64,000 nt of DNA from Aquibacillus albus. Its GTDB lineage: Bacteria; Bacillota; Bacilli; Bacillales; Amphibacillaceae. The notes beneath the pieces are model-generated. The model was not told the origin of the DNA, made no database searches, and was given only the letters and a program-made list of their open reading frames with translations. Positions 1 to 8,317 of the stretch are shown piece by piece. Location of the stretch: NCBI RefSeq assembly GCF_016908325.1, contig NZ_JAFBDR010000020.1, positions 1 to 64,000 on the forward strand, read 5' to 3'. The first letter of the stretch is position 1. Each line of letters begins with the position of its first letter. The position numbers and the translations under genes were made by a program.

Positions 1-461
1 GGGTTATTTGGAAGTTCTGTGATAGGTACTTCCATTTTACACTGAAAATGGTGGTTATTTTTCTTTATTTGAACCTATTTACTACACTAGGCACCACAAA
101 AGGACAAAGGTCGGATTTGTCTATAATGGAAGGACACTTTTGTGGGGGATGACATGAAAGTATCTAATCTAATGAGAGTGTTCTTCTTTAGTTTTATGAA
201 CATTAATTTTTCTAATTCCATTATAAACATATCTCCCATCGCTTCATTTCTTATAAAAATAGGCTGTTCTCTAAAACATTGTGGTTTCGGTGAAAACTCA
301 TTAGTTCGGGAGAGTGGAAGGCGGCGACATCCTCTCTGTATTTTAGTTACCCCATTGACTTTTAAAGGTTTTATCATTTTTGTGGATTCTTCATTTTAAA
401 CTTAAAATGATAAGTATTTATAACTTAAAGAAAAAAAAGTTTTACTTTTTGACAAAAATAG
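1..461. other. Left-edge region without a supported gene
   Basis: Two overlapping antiparallel open frames (about 87-377 minus, 142-399 plus) can be read here. Neither has a convincing ribosome-binding site or a recognisable domain, so neither is called. The stretch is AT-rich and probably intergenic or decayed sequence upstream of the XRE gene. Confidence 0.4.
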
Positions 462-490
462 TTTACATTAAGTTAAAAATATATTACAAT
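462..490 (+). promoter_or_regulatory. Sigma-A-like promoter of the XRE regulator
   Basis: TTTACA (462-467) and TACAAT (485-490) are separated by exactly 17 bp, 25 bp upstream of the start codon at 516. The spacer and flanks are AT-rich, as expected for a promoter that a small XRE repressor might autoregulate. Autoregulation is an inference; no clear dyad operator was identified. Confidence 0.6.
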
Positions 491-515
491 AAACTTATCA
501 TTAGGAGGTTGAATC

Positions 516-740
516 ATGAATGAACATGGTGAAATTAAAAATCAATTACCAGTACTAAGAGCTAAAAAAGGTTATTCACAAAAAGATGTCGCAGAGAAAG
601 TGGGTGTTAGTCGACAGACGATTGCTTCTTTGGAAAAAAATAAATATAACCCCTCACTCAAATTGGCATATGAACTTGCACTTTTATTTGAGGTGGAATT
701 GCAAGAAGTCTTTCAATATCAATTAAAGGAGGAATTGTAA
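516..740 (+). CDS. XRE/Cro-type transcriptional regulator
   Basis: This 74-residue protein is almost entirely one helix-turn-helix domain. Residues from about 10 to 65 show the typical pattern, with LRAKKGYSQKDVAEKVGVSR followed by QTIASLEKNKYNPSLKLAYE. It should bind DNA as a dimer and act as a repressor. AGGAGG at 503-508 sits 7 nt before ATG 516, which fixes the start. The stop codon abuts the ATG of the membrane-protein gene at 741, so the two are co-transcribed and probably translationally coupled. Such compact XRE-plus-membrane-protein pairs are common in Bacillaceae, where the regulator may control its partner. Target genes are unknown. Confidence 0.85.
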   Translation: MNEHGEIKNQLPVLRAKKGYSQKDVAEKVGVSRQTIASLEKNKYNPSLKLAYELALLFEVELQEVFQYQLKEEL

Positions 741-1025
741 ATGTTTTTCTATATTTTTCTTGGTGTTTTAATTGTTGCCATTACCTTTTGGTCTAAATTT
801 CAATTTGGAGATGAAGGAAAGGATGAACGGGGACAAAAAATTCTTAACAGGTCTTATAAGATTATTTTTCCGATGTTTATCATTGGATGGGTGTTTGTTA
901 GACTTTTCGAGGACTTTGTAATGCCATTAGATGGGGAAGGCTGGCGTATGGCTATGTGGTATTTAATAACGGGAATTATGATTCTGCATTCTGTTCTGAT
1001 TTATATTTTCAGACGGGTTTATTAA
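741..1025 (+). CDS. Small integral membrane protein paired with XRE regulator
   Basis: The 94-residue product has hydrophobic segments at about 1-17, 42-58 and 70-88, separated by a charged loop (GDEGKDERGQ) near residue 25. It is therefore likely a three-helix membrane protein. ATG 741 follows the upstream stop directly, and AAAGGAGGAA inside the end of the XRE gene acts as its ribosome-binding site. It resembles small proteins encoded beside XRE regulators in Bacillus. No catalytic motif is visible and no function is assigned. It may sense an envelope condition for its regulator partner, but that is only inference from the pairing. Confidence 0.7.
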   Translation: MFFYIFLGVLIVAITFWSKFQFGDEGKDERGQKILNRSYKIIFPMFIIGWVFVRLFEDFVMPLDGEGWRMAMWYLITGIMILHSVLIYIFRRVY

Positions 1026-1409
1026 TCCATTTATCTATACTGTTTTACCCTTCGCTAGGATTATTGGTGAGAAAGTTGATTGTGTTAAACTTTACGTCAG
1101 TTGGCACCCTTTTTTCACTTTGAAAGGGACGTTTATAAAAATCAAAATAAGCAAGGTGAAAGTAAACAAGCATATATTTTTATCATTACAGGCGAGAAGA
1201 CCCCATTCTCAAGGAGTGAGAAGGGCGCTAGCCTAATGAGTAGGGTGGGGATGAATCGCCTTCGGACAAGGGATAGCTTCAGCTATCTCCATTGTCCGAC
1301 TGTTTAACTCGGTTCCTAGTCCTAAGTCAATTTTAATTAAACCGAACAAATGTTTGTATTTTTGCGAGTTGTATTGTATAATGAATAGAGAGAGATGGAG
1401 GTGAATGTA
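1026..1409 (+). mobile_element. Left flank of the TnpB element with a strong hairpin
   Basis: This gene-free stretch precedes tnpB. It contains a strong hairpin at 1263-1298 (CGGACAA paired with TTGTCCG, inner GGATAGC paired with GCTATC). It also has a second complementary pair formed by ACCCCATTCT near 1199 and AGGGTGGGGA near 1241. Subterminal hairpins are usual at IS200/IS605 ends, so this is probably the element's left terminus or a remnant of a related one. The exact left boundary cannot be set from the sequence alone. An open frame at 1101-1307 lies across the hairpins and is not called. Confidence 0.4.
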
Positions 1410-2533
1410 TTGCTTGTCCATAGGGCTTATAAATTCAGAATCTATCCTAACAAAGATCAAACGAAATTAATCAACCGAACCATTGGTTGTTCTCGTTTTG
1501 TATTCAATCACTTTTTGGAAAAATGGAGAACTACCTATCTAAAAACTGGAAAAGGTATGACCTACAAAACGTGTTCTTCCCAATTAACCCATCTTAAGAA
1601 AGAATTGGATTGGTTAAAAGAAGTGGATAGCATTGCCCTTCAAACCTCACTTAAAAACCTTTCCAATTCGTATGCTCGATTCTTCAGAAAACAGTCGAAA
1701 GCCCCGCGTTTCAAGTCCAAAAAAACAAGGTCCAATCCTACACCACAAAACGCACGAACGATAATATTGCGATTGTTGCGAACAAAATCAAACTACCAAA
1801 ACTCGGACTTGTTTCATTTGCTAAAAGTCGTGAAGTGGATGGTCGGATTATCAATGCTACGATTAGACGTCATCCAAGTGGTAAATTCTTTGTATCTATC
1901 CTTGTTGAAACAGATATAGATCCATTACCCAAAACATACTTATCTGTTGGTATGGATGTCGGATTGAAAGACTTCGCCGTTCTATCCAACGGAAGCATCT
2001 ACAAGAACCCAAGATTTTTTAGCACCTTAGAAAAGAAACTTGTAAAAGTGCAAGCGTCATTGGCACGACGTAAGAAAGGTTCTTCTAACTGGCATAAACA
2101 ACGAATCAAGCTTGCACGAATTCACGAAAAAATAACCAATATAAGAAAGGATTACTTGCATAAAATTTCTTTCCATATTGTCAAAAACCACGACATTATT
2201 GGTATAGAAGATTTGCAAGTATCGAATATGTTAAAGAATCATAAATTAGCAAAAGCCATTAGTGACGCGAGTTGGTCCATGTTTCGTATCATGCTAGCGT
2301 ATAAGGCAAAATGGTATGGAAAACAGGTTGTCATGGTCTCTAAAAACTTTCCTTCAAGCCAACTTTGCTCTTGTTGCGGCTATCAAAATAAAGATATGAA
2401 GAATCTTGCGTTACGTGAGTGGGATTGTCCATCTTGTGGTGCACACCACGATAACAGGGATATGAACGCTAGCATAAATATTAAAAAGGAAGCAATAAGA
2501 ATTCTAACCGTAGGTCCTACGGGGTTAGCCTAA
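1410..2533 (+). pseudogene. tnpB: tnpB of an IS200/IS605-type element, frameshifted
   Basis: TnpB is the RNA-guided nuclease of IS605/IS1341-type elements. Translation most likely starts at TTG 1410, preceded by GGAGGTG at 1397-1403. The first frame gives the N-terminal part (AYKFRIYPNKDQ, GCSRFVFNHFL) and then runs out after FKSKK at a run of seven A residues (1719-1725). The family sequence resumes in another frame with [20 protein letters not shown] and continues to 2533. The RuvC acidic residues are all present: [16 protein letters not shown] and DNRDMNAS. The zinc ribbon has its CSCC and CPSC pairs. No tnpA is present. One missing A in an eight-A run would explain the break. Slippage on the A run could still yield some full-length protein, so loss of activity is not proven. 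Confidence 0.8.
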
Positions 2534-2617
2534 TCAAAACCGACTGTTAGGTTGGTGTTCTTAGGAATCTCCCACTTCAAACAGACCGTAAGGTCGTTAA
2601 GTGGCGAGAGGGTTCAA
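2534..2617 (+). ncRNA. Probable right end / reRNA (omega RNA) scaffold of the TnpB element
   Basis: Directly after tnpB lies a structured stretch with CCACTT (2572-2577) paired with AAGTGG (2599-2604), enclosing GACC/GGTC. It ends in GGTTCAA (2611-2617). In TnpB systems the guide RNA overlaps the 3' end of the gene and the right end, and the guide segment is the DNA just outside that end. Here the guide would begin near 2618, inside the interrupted hydrolase gene. The assignment rests on position and fold, not on comparison with a known RNA. Confidence 0.45.
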
Positions 2618-2619
2618 TA

Positions 2620-3057
2620 ATAGCTCCATATATTCACCATAAGGCACCTACGAATAACAGCGATGAAAATGGATGGGCAAACGTTAGTGTGCCTCGTATG
2701 ATTGGATTATCAATGTTAAACCAAGTTGGCATTACTCACATGAATGATACAAATGTTATATCCTTTAATATGCCAAATGAATACCGTGATGGTACAGAGA
2801 CTTTAGCGTACAGTTATCGTTTACAAATATCCATGCATCCTCGAGATGATTATAATCAAGATATTGCTTCGATGGATGGCGATGTACTCGTCCTAGCTGG
2901 AAGTGAAGATGAATCATTTCAAGCAGAAAAATATGATGACGTTTTTGACGTACATTACCAAACAGAAGTTGTGCTAGTAGATGGATTATCTCATTTTGCA
3001 CTTATTCATAATGAGCAGGCACATGAAACAATAGCGGAGTGGTTAATCTCTCAATAG
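2620..3057 (+). pseudogene. Alpha/beta hydrolase, 3' remnant beyond the TnpB element
   Basis: The reading frame is open from the right end of the element and encodes about 145 residues resembling the C-terminal half of an alpha/beta-hydrolase-fold protein. It has GDVLVLAGSEDESF, typical of the acid-residue strand-loop, and VDGLSHFAL with the catalytic histidine. The nucleophile elbow (GxSxG) and N-terminal half are missing. The first in-frame start is GTG 2689, too far in to give a functional enzyme. The element insertion appears to have cut the gene. The 5' half was not recognised upstream of the element, so a deletion probably accompanied or followed insertion. Confidence 0.65.
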
Positions 3058-3224
3058 TTATTTAATGTGATAGTAATTTTGTTTTTGGTTAATCTATGTT
3101 GCTAATTCGATCTATAAATACTTCGTTTCATTTCTTTTTTCTTTTTATGTTTTCTCTTAAACAAGCATTCTTTTATTCAAAATCCCATTGTATGGAAAAA
3201 AACTAAATAATTGGAGGCTGATGT

Positions 3225-3416
3225 ATGACTGTTAAGGTTACTAGTATTGGCTTGAAAGGTTTGGAAGGTTACCGTGTGCAGGTAGAGGTGCGGATTTCAC
3301 ATGATAAGGAATCGGTGGTGATTGTAGGTTTGCCGGATGCTTCTGTAAAGGAGTCTAGGGAGCGGGTGTTAGCATCGATAGCTTATTTTGATCTGGATGT
3401 GACCGATAAGAAGGTC
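3225..3416 (+). pseudogene. comM: comM/yifB (Mg-chelatase-like AAA+ ATPase), 5' fragment
   Basis: GGAGG at 3213-3217 and ATG 3225 begin an N-terminus typical of the YifB/ComM family: MTVKVTSIGLKGLEGYRVQV, then VGLPDASVKESRERVLASI. Homology stops after about 64 residues at VTDKK. The frame then runs into sequence from an Rpn-type gene and ends at 3530 with unrelated residues. The AAA+ core with Walker motifs is absent. The matching 3' end of the gene lies at 7726-8313. ComM is a helicase that promotes branch migration during natural transformation in other bacteria; this copy cannot be functional as one polypeptide. Confidence 0.85.
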
Positions 3417-3587
3417 CCAACTCCTTCAAAGCAGCAACAGCAATGGCCAAATCACTGCCGGGTCTTGCCGAAAAAATTAACTTTACAAAGAAGCCGGAAT
3501 TTTTGCAGCAGGAGCTTTATCAAGAGATAATCAAATAAAAGAAGGGCAAACTAGTTGCAGATCAAATCGTGAAGGTATTTTTACACG

Positions 3588-3705
3588 TTAGGAGTATAAA
3601 ATTTTATAGCTGAAGTTAATCGACGTAGTAAAAATTTTTAGGAACTAAGTATAAGCGCAACTAGGCGATTGCCTGCGCCTAAAGGCTTGGCACTAGCCAA
3701 GTTTT
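3588..3705 (+). repeat. Small insertion (MITE-like) in the Rpn gene, copy 1
   Basis: This roughly 118-bp stretch separates VADQIVKV from SGEEKW in the Rpn gene. It ends with nested inverted repeats: GGCGATTGCC and GGCTTGGC paired with GCCAAG. The right part resembles the reverse complement of the insertion at 4184-4275. Shared features are AAGTATAAG, an AACTA-GGC-GCC core, then GGCTTGGC and GCCAAG. A tiny non-autonomous mobile element is the simplest reading; boundaries are approximate. Confidence 0.5.
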
Positions 3706-4183
3706 CTTTAAAAAGTGGTGAGGAAAAGTGGATCCTCATTCATATCGAAGTTCAAGGAGATACAGATCCTGATTTCCCAAAGCGAATGTTCCGTTATTAT
3801 TACCGAATCTATGATAAATTTAATCGAGACACCGTTGCGATTGCATTATTGACAGACGACACCAAACGTTTTCGACCTGACACGTATCACAATGCTTTTG
3901 AAGGAACCTCTTTAACATACAAATATAATATGTATAAATTCTATGACCACGAAGAAAGTGAACTGGTCCAATCGAACAATCCATTTGCAATCGCAGTGTT
4001 GGCGGCCAAATATGCCAACGAATCCAAAGACGATGAAGAAAAAAGATATCGCTTCAAACGCAAACTTTTTCGAATGATTTTACAAAAGAGCAGTTATCCT
4101 CCAGTAGAACGCCGCATTTATATCGCTACACTCATTTACTTCATAGATTATTTACTTCAAATACCGTTAGATTTAATTAGAAA

Positions 4184-4275
4184 AACTTGGCTTGTCGCCA
4201 AGCCATAATGGCGAAAGCCTTAGTTTTACTTATACTTTCAACCGATTTAATTAATAAATTCTGAAAGTGCCAAAA
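4184..4275 (-). repeat. Small insertion (MITE-like) in the Rpn gene, copy 2, inverted
   Basis: This roughly 92-bp stretch lies between the LLQIPLDLI segment and the AAGTTAAGAGATGAA tail of the Rpn gene. Read on the minus strand it repeats the order seen in copy 1: AAGTATAAG, AACTAAGGC, GGCTTGGC, GCCAAG. The two copies are therefore inverted relative to each other and flank the central Rpn segment. Boundaries come from comparison with the intact relative at 39653-40630. Confidence 0.5.
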
Positions 4276-4570
4276 AGTTAAGAGATGAAATAATCCAAAC
4301 GAAGGAGGGAAAAGAAATGGTTTATGTGGATCGAGACAACTTACCACAGTCTTGGGCAGAATTGGAAAGAGTGTTTAGGGAAGAGGGAAAAGAAGAAGGA
4401 AAGGAAGAAAGTGAAAGATCAGTTGCGCGTAGGATGCTAAAAGATGGTATGTCAGTAGAATTAGTAGCAAAATATGTCACGTTATCCAAGGAAAAGATCC
4501 AAAAGTTAGCTGATGAGTTGTAGGATGTGAAATCGGGTGGTACTGGTATATGTATGTTACAGTAGTTATG

Positions 4571-4600
4571 GTCACAGAGACAGCTTGGAATTTGTCGAAG
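4571..4600 (+). repeat. REP-like dispersed element, diverged copy
   Basis: GGTCACAGAGACAG is followed by GGAATTTGTCGAA. It matches the family core with a few changes and lies 50 bp after the Rpn pseudogene stop codon. Confidence 0.6.
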
Positions 4601-4767
4601 GTTGATATGTGGTAGGGGGATATGAGAGGTGTTCGCGCACTTCTCTTTTTTTCGTACTTTGGTAGACACTAAATAACTTGGTAGCCGCGATTATAGTAAT
4701 AAGAGAGTTTAAAAGATTTCTTGAAACCGATTAGCTTTGTTTATTCAAGAAAGAGGGAGGAACTAAG

Positions 4768-5424
4768 TTGGAGCCATTATGCTTTAAAATTACTCTTGTC
4801 ATATGTATGGAGGAGTGTGAGGCTGAAGAAAAGGGAAAATGTCATCACAACGATGATCATGATAATGATGTAACTGAACTTCCCGGGGAACTCGAATCAT
4901 CTGAGATAGATACTCCCTCTTCATCCAAAATGCTAAAAAATGATTCACACAAAGATATCGCAAAGGTGATGAGAATTGTGGATGCCGATACGATTGAGGT
5001 GAATGTAAATGAAGACATGGTAGATGTTCGTTTACTACTCGTTGACTGTCCTGAAACGGTCCACCCAAAGGGACTAACTGAAAAATTTGGTGTGGAAGCA
5101 AGTGCTTTTGCTAAAAAAATACTTACAGGAAAACAAGTGCAGTTGGAATATGATGGTCCAAAATGGGATCATTATGGGAGAATTCTCGCTTATATGTGGG
5201 TAGATGGTAAATTGTTTAACCAAATGTTATTGGAAGAGGGCTTTGCGCATATCGCTTATGTATATAATCCTCCGTACAAATATTATGATTTACTCGCCAG
5301 AGCACAAGACAAGGCAAAAATTAGGAAAAAGGGGATTTGGGGGATTGTTGGAAGTGAGGGGGGAGTAGATTATCAAGGGCAGATGGATTTGTTTGGAATA
5401 GGAAGGGATGGTGGTTTGGAGTGA
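4768..5424 (+). CDS. Staphylococcal-nuclease-like thermonuclease
   Basis: The TNase (SNase) domain covers about residues 68-200 of 218. Motifs match the family: VMRIVDADTIEV, then VRLLLVDCPET with the catalytic arginine and metal-binding aspartate, GVEASAFAKK with the catalytic glutamate, and HYGRILAYMWV with the second arginine. Such enzymes hydrolyse DNA and RNA with Ca2+ and usually act outside the cell. GGGAGG at 4755-4760 supports a TTG start at 4768. The N-terminus has only a short hydrophobic stretch (LCFKITLVIC) and then an acidic, histidine-rich linker, so a standard signal peptide is not obvious and the 5' end may be damaged. It stands alone between the Rpn remnant and the PLD gene. 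Confidence 0.8.
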   Translation: MEPLCFKITLVICMEECEAEEKGKCHHNDDHDNDVTELPGELESSEIDTPSSSKMLKNDSHKDIAKVMRIVDADTIEVNVNEDMVDVRLLLVDCPETVHPKGLTEKFGVEASAFAKKILTGKQVQLEYDGPKWDHYGRILAYMWVDGKLFNQMLLEEGFAHIAYVYNPPYKYYDLLARAQDKAKIRKKGIWGIVGSEGGVDYQGQMDLFGIGRDGGLE

Positions 5425-5445
5425 ATGATAGATCGGCAAAAGCTA

Positions 5446-5475
5446 AGGTACAGTGACGTCCTGAAATTTGTCGAA
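5446..5475 (+). repeat. REP-like dispersed element
   Basis: GGTACAGTGACGTCC is followed by TGAAATTTGTCGA. It lies just downstream of the thermonuclease stop codon and lacks the first half of the GTCACAGTGAC palindrome. Confidence 0.7.
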
Positions 5476-5646
5476 TGGAAACAGAGGAACTCTCTTTATG
5501 CTGAAGTTTCCTCTATTAAAAATAAGCCTAGCTGGATAACTTACCTCTTGCTGGTACATAAGTGCTAATTCTCGCCATAAAGCAATCACAGCCTCCTGAT
5601 ATAGTTTTCAAACGACCTAGCATTTTTGTTCGCTAAGAAGGTTGGA

Positions 5647-5796
5647 ATGCCTTTTTATGTTTTCGATCCTTATGAACATATTAAAATTTTTTGCCATTAC
5701 TTATTTCAATCAATTACTGATATAACTACCTTATATCCGGAATTAGCTAAATATTTAAATGACATAAAGCTACATCCTAATAGAGTTATTAAATAA
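5647..5796 (+). pseudogene. C-terminal remnant of an unknown protein
   Basis: An in-frame stretch encodes MPFYVFDPYEHIKIFCHYLF and continues through PELAKYLNDIKLHPN to a stop. The composition looks like real protein, and the frame is open upstream to at least AAGAAGGTTGGA at 5635. No start signal or domain is evident. It is read as the tail of a lost gene. Confidence 0.35.
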
Positions 5797-5852
5797 ATTT
5801 GTAAGTAAATCATTGTAAGCAAAAATATATATGGTGAAGAAGTAATGAAGGA

Positions 5853-5895
5853 ACCCACTGAGTTGGTTGATTAAGCCACTTGGTGGGCTTTTTTA
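5853..5895 (+). terminator. Rho-independent terminator
   Basis: CCCACTGAGTTGG (5853-5865) pairs imperfectly with CCACTTGGTGGG (5876-5887) and is followed by C and TTTTTTT. It would end transcription entering from the left before the PLD gene. Confidence 0.7.
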
Positions 5896-5972
5896 TTTTG
5901 CTTATTTATCCATTAAGCTCTATCCTATTATTAATAGGAGTTTATTATTGACGGAATTCTAGGGGGATTATT

Positions 5973-7103
5973 GTGAAGAAAATTATTCATGATGTTAAGG
6001 GGGATGTAATTCTTTCTTATCAAGAGAATGGATATCAATCATTAATAGATCAATTTCAAAAGGCAAATTATATTAATATCGTAACCTATAATATTAATAC
6101 TTATGAACCTAAAACAGAATTAATTAAAGAGCTTAGGAAAGTGGGTAATTCCACACCAATTACATTAGTATTAAACATACCAGCAAGAAGAGACGATTAC
6201 ATAAATAAGAAGACTGTCCAAATAGATCAAGCTGCTGTAAATGATGCAAAGAATAAAATTAAATACACACTAAATGTACTAGAACGATCAAAGTTTGGAG
6301 ATTTAAATGTTTATTTTAATTTTGATAATCATTCAAAGCTCATAATGACTGATACAGTAGCTTATATCGGGTCACAGAATTTTTCTGATGCAAGTAAAGA
6401 TAACTTTGAATTAGGGCTTTTAGTGAATGATCCAAGGGAAGTTAGTAAAATAAACTATAGAATTTTTGAAGAAATTAAAGACAATTCAATCCTTTATGCA
6501 ACTTCTGAATATGCAATAGTAATGGAAGAGATAGCTGAAATAATGAGGGATTTATTACAAAATATTAGGCAAGATATCTTCACATTGGCAGGGGATGAGC
6601 CCTATATACCAGAAATAGAGGTAATAAATATTGATAATGCTTACTTCCCTAAACAAAAGTGGGAGGAATTTAAGGAACTTCATTACAGGTTTGAAGATAT
6701 AGTAGATAAATTGGTAAATGACTATCCTTCAGAATTTAATAAAGGAAAAGCTGAAAAGAAAGTAGAACAATTAAGGGACTTGGTAGAAGACTTTGCATCT
6801 GAATTAGATGAACTTGCTAATTTTATGAATAACAGGGAAGAGTCTATGATGTGGAAGAAGTTTGAACAAATTGATATAGGGGAAGATGTTGATTCTGCTT
6901 TAGAAGGTGCATCAGAGTATGTAAGGAATTTTAAACATGATAAATTTCGTGATATAGAAGAAATAGGGGATGAACTAGTTCAATCTTTTGATGACATAGA
7001 ACAATGCATTAATGATATTGAAACAGTCATTGACGAGATAAAGGATGCTATGATAAATAAATCTGTTTATCAAAATATAGATCTAATCAAGAACTATCAA
7101 TAA
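5973..7103 (+). CDS. PLD-like (HKD) domain protein with helical C-terminal region
   Basis: The 376-residue protein starts at GTG 5973 behind AGGGGG. The first 170 residues form a phospholipase-D-like domain with one HKD-type motif: HSKLIMTDTVAYIGSQNFSD, giving H-x-K, a following aspartate and the GSxN turn. One HKD motif per chain implies a dimeric active site, as in Nuc-type nucleases. Residues from about 220 to 376 are rich in E, D and K with heptad-like spacing and are probably helical or coiled-coil. The substrate could be DNA, RNA or lipid. An HNH gene lies 48 bp downstream, and the pair sits inside the broken comM. A nuclease role, perhaps in defence, is inference from that neighbour. 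Confidence 0.7.
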   Translation: MKKIIHDVKGDVILSYQENGYQSLIDQFQKANYINIVTYNINTYEPKTELIKELRKVGNSTPITLVLNIPARRDDYINKKTVQIDQAAVNDAKNKIKYTLNVLERSKFGDLNVYFNFDNHSKLIMTDTVAYIGSQNFSDASKDNFELGLLVNDPREVSKINYRIFEEIKDNSILYATSEYAIVMEEIAEIMRDLLQNIRQDIFTLAGDEPYIPEIEVINIDNAYFPKQKWEEFKELHYRFEDIVDKLVNDYPSEFNKGKAEKKVEQLRDLVEDFASELDELANFMNNREESMMWKKFEQIDIGEDVDSALEGASEYVRNFKHDKFRDIEEIGDELVQSFDDIEQCINDIETVIDEIKDAMINKSVYQNIDLIKNYQ

Positions 7104-7151
7104 AAATGAAATAAAAAAACAGTTTCATAACTTAATATGGCGGTGATAGAT

Positions 7152-7554
7152 ATGAATCCTAAGGTTATACCTAAAAACCAAAGTATGGATATGAAAGAAA
7201 AACACCAAGGTAAAGAAGAATGGAAGATGTTTGCAAGGAGAGTTCAAAAAAATCCTTTTGTTAAAAATCACCTACTATATAGAGAAAATCAAAAATGTTC
7301 TTGGTGTGGATGGAGTATTGATAAAGAGTTTGTAGTTCATCACATTGATTATGATCATGTATGTGAATATAAAATAATGAGGGAATATCCAAGTCCAACA
7401 GTTAAGCGCCCAAAAAAGAATGGTAAAAGTCCCTGACTGCGAATCATGCAATAGGGCTAACCCAAATTTATTTTCTGATTGCATGAGTAGGCTAACTCCA
7501 GTTCATAAATTGTGCAATTTTAAGATAGAAAAGAATATGGATTCAAGTAATTAA
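7152..7554 (+). pseudogene. HNH endonuclease-like protein, frameshifted
   Basis: The first frame runs to 7436 and contains CSWCG and VVHHIDYDHV, a zinc pair and the HH of an HNH fold. The remainder is in another frame from about 7412 to 7554: VPDCESCNRANP and LTPVHKLCN give the second CxxC pair and the final H-x-x-C-N. Joining the frames at the AAAAAA run at about 7408-7413 restores a normal HNH layout of about 133 residues. ATG 7152 is preferred over ATG 7137 because GGCGGTG at 7140 is its best ribosome-binding site. Probably inactive unless frameshifting occurs. It is the likely partner of the PLD-like gene. Confidence 0.65.
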
Positions 7555-7581
7555 TTCAATAGAAGGAACTCGTCAAATTTT

Positions 7582-7611
7582 GCTCATCACAATATTGTGG
7601 TGGGCATTTTT
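7582..7611 (+). terminator. Rho-independent terminator
   Basis: GCTCATCACAAT pairs with ATTGTGGTGGGC (7582-7605) and is followed by ATTTTTATTTT. It ends the PLD/HNH transcription unit. Confidence 0.75.
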
Positions 7612-7725
7612 ATTTTGGAATGAAAACCTAAGATTAGGTGGAACAGTGGATAAAACCCTATATATAGCGGGGGTGAATAGAGGGGGATATATTTTGCGTA
7701 TTTTTATCCATTCGTCCTCACGGCG

Positions 7726-8313
7726 ATGCTTAGGCAACCAATAGAGACAGGACAGGTAACAATCAGTCGTGCTGCATCTACGGTCACTAATCCTGCACAG
7801 TTTCTTCTTCTTGGTGCGATGAACCCATGTCCGTGTGGATATTTAGGTTCACGGCATTTCTATTGTACGTGTACACCAAAGCAGATTACCGCCTATACGA
7901 ACCGTGTATCCGGTCCAATTCAAGACCGAATGGATATATTGCTGTACTTGCAAGTGGTTGCTTTAGATAAGGAATCCCCAGAACATAATGAAGCATCTGA
8001 AGTAATGAGAAATAGAGTAGTCGTGGCACGGGAACGTCAATATAAAAGGTACGGATCTGAGATGACAAATGCTGTAGCTGCACCAGAGGTAATCCTTCAT
8101 TGTACGAAGTTAAATGCTGATCAACAGAAGATGGTACAACAATGGTCGACACAATATAACTGGAGTACTCGAGTACAAATGAAGGTACTCCGTATCACAA
8201 GGACGATTGCAGATTTAAAAGGGGAGGACTGTATATCGAATGATGCATTATGGGAAGCGATGACATTGCGGCGAACAATAAAAGGTAAGAATCCAAAATC
8301 GGTGGCGAGGTGA
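7726..8313 (+). pseudogene. comM: comM/yifB, 3' fragment
   Basis: The frame is open from about 7726 and carries the C-terminal third of a ComM/YifB protein. It begins LRQPIETGQVTISRA, then FLLLGAMNPCPCGYLGS with the family's cysteine cluster, RVSGPIQDRMDILL, and the Mg-chelatase C-terminal helical part ending LRRTIKGKN. It complements the 5' fragment at 3225-3416. About 230-240 residues of the usual middle, including Walker A and B, are lost. No ribosome-binding site precedes ATG 7726. The stop at 8311-8313 lies 4 bp before the RAYT start. Confidence 0.85.
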
Positions 8314-8317
8314 CACA

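Larger units (their letters stand above)
3445..4523 (+). pseudogene. Rpn-family recombination-promoting nuclease/putative transposase, broken
   Basis: Pieces of a PD-(D/E)XK nuclease of the Rpn family are laid end to end. 3445-3588 carries LPGLAEKINFTKKPEFLQQE and KKGKLVADQIVKV, with an in-frame TAA at about 3535. 3706-4183 carries SGEEKWILIHIEVQGD, the FRYYYRIYDKFN segment and NNPFAIAVLAAKYANE. 4276-4523 carries the tail with MVYVDRDNLPQSWAELE and an EGKEEGKEE repeat, behind AAGGAGGG and ATG 4317. Two insertions, at about 3588-3705 and 4184-4275, separate the pieces. The gene at 39653-40630 is an uninterrupted relative that shows how the pieces join. Family members are linked to recombination; this copy is dead. 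Confidence 0.8.
5476..5972. other. Gene-poor stretch with one gene remnant
   Basis: Between the REP-like copy and the PLD gene only the short open remnant at 5647-5796 and the terminator at 5853-5895 can be supported. The rest looks like decayed sequence. Confidence 0.5.

Noticed and set aside
87-399. Two overlapping antiparallel open frames of 85-96 codons
   Set aside because: Neither has a ribosome-binding site, recognisable domain or protein-like composition; they shadow each other.
1101-1307. 68-codon open frame
   Set aside because: It crosses strong hairpins at the left end of the TnpB element and lacks a start signal.
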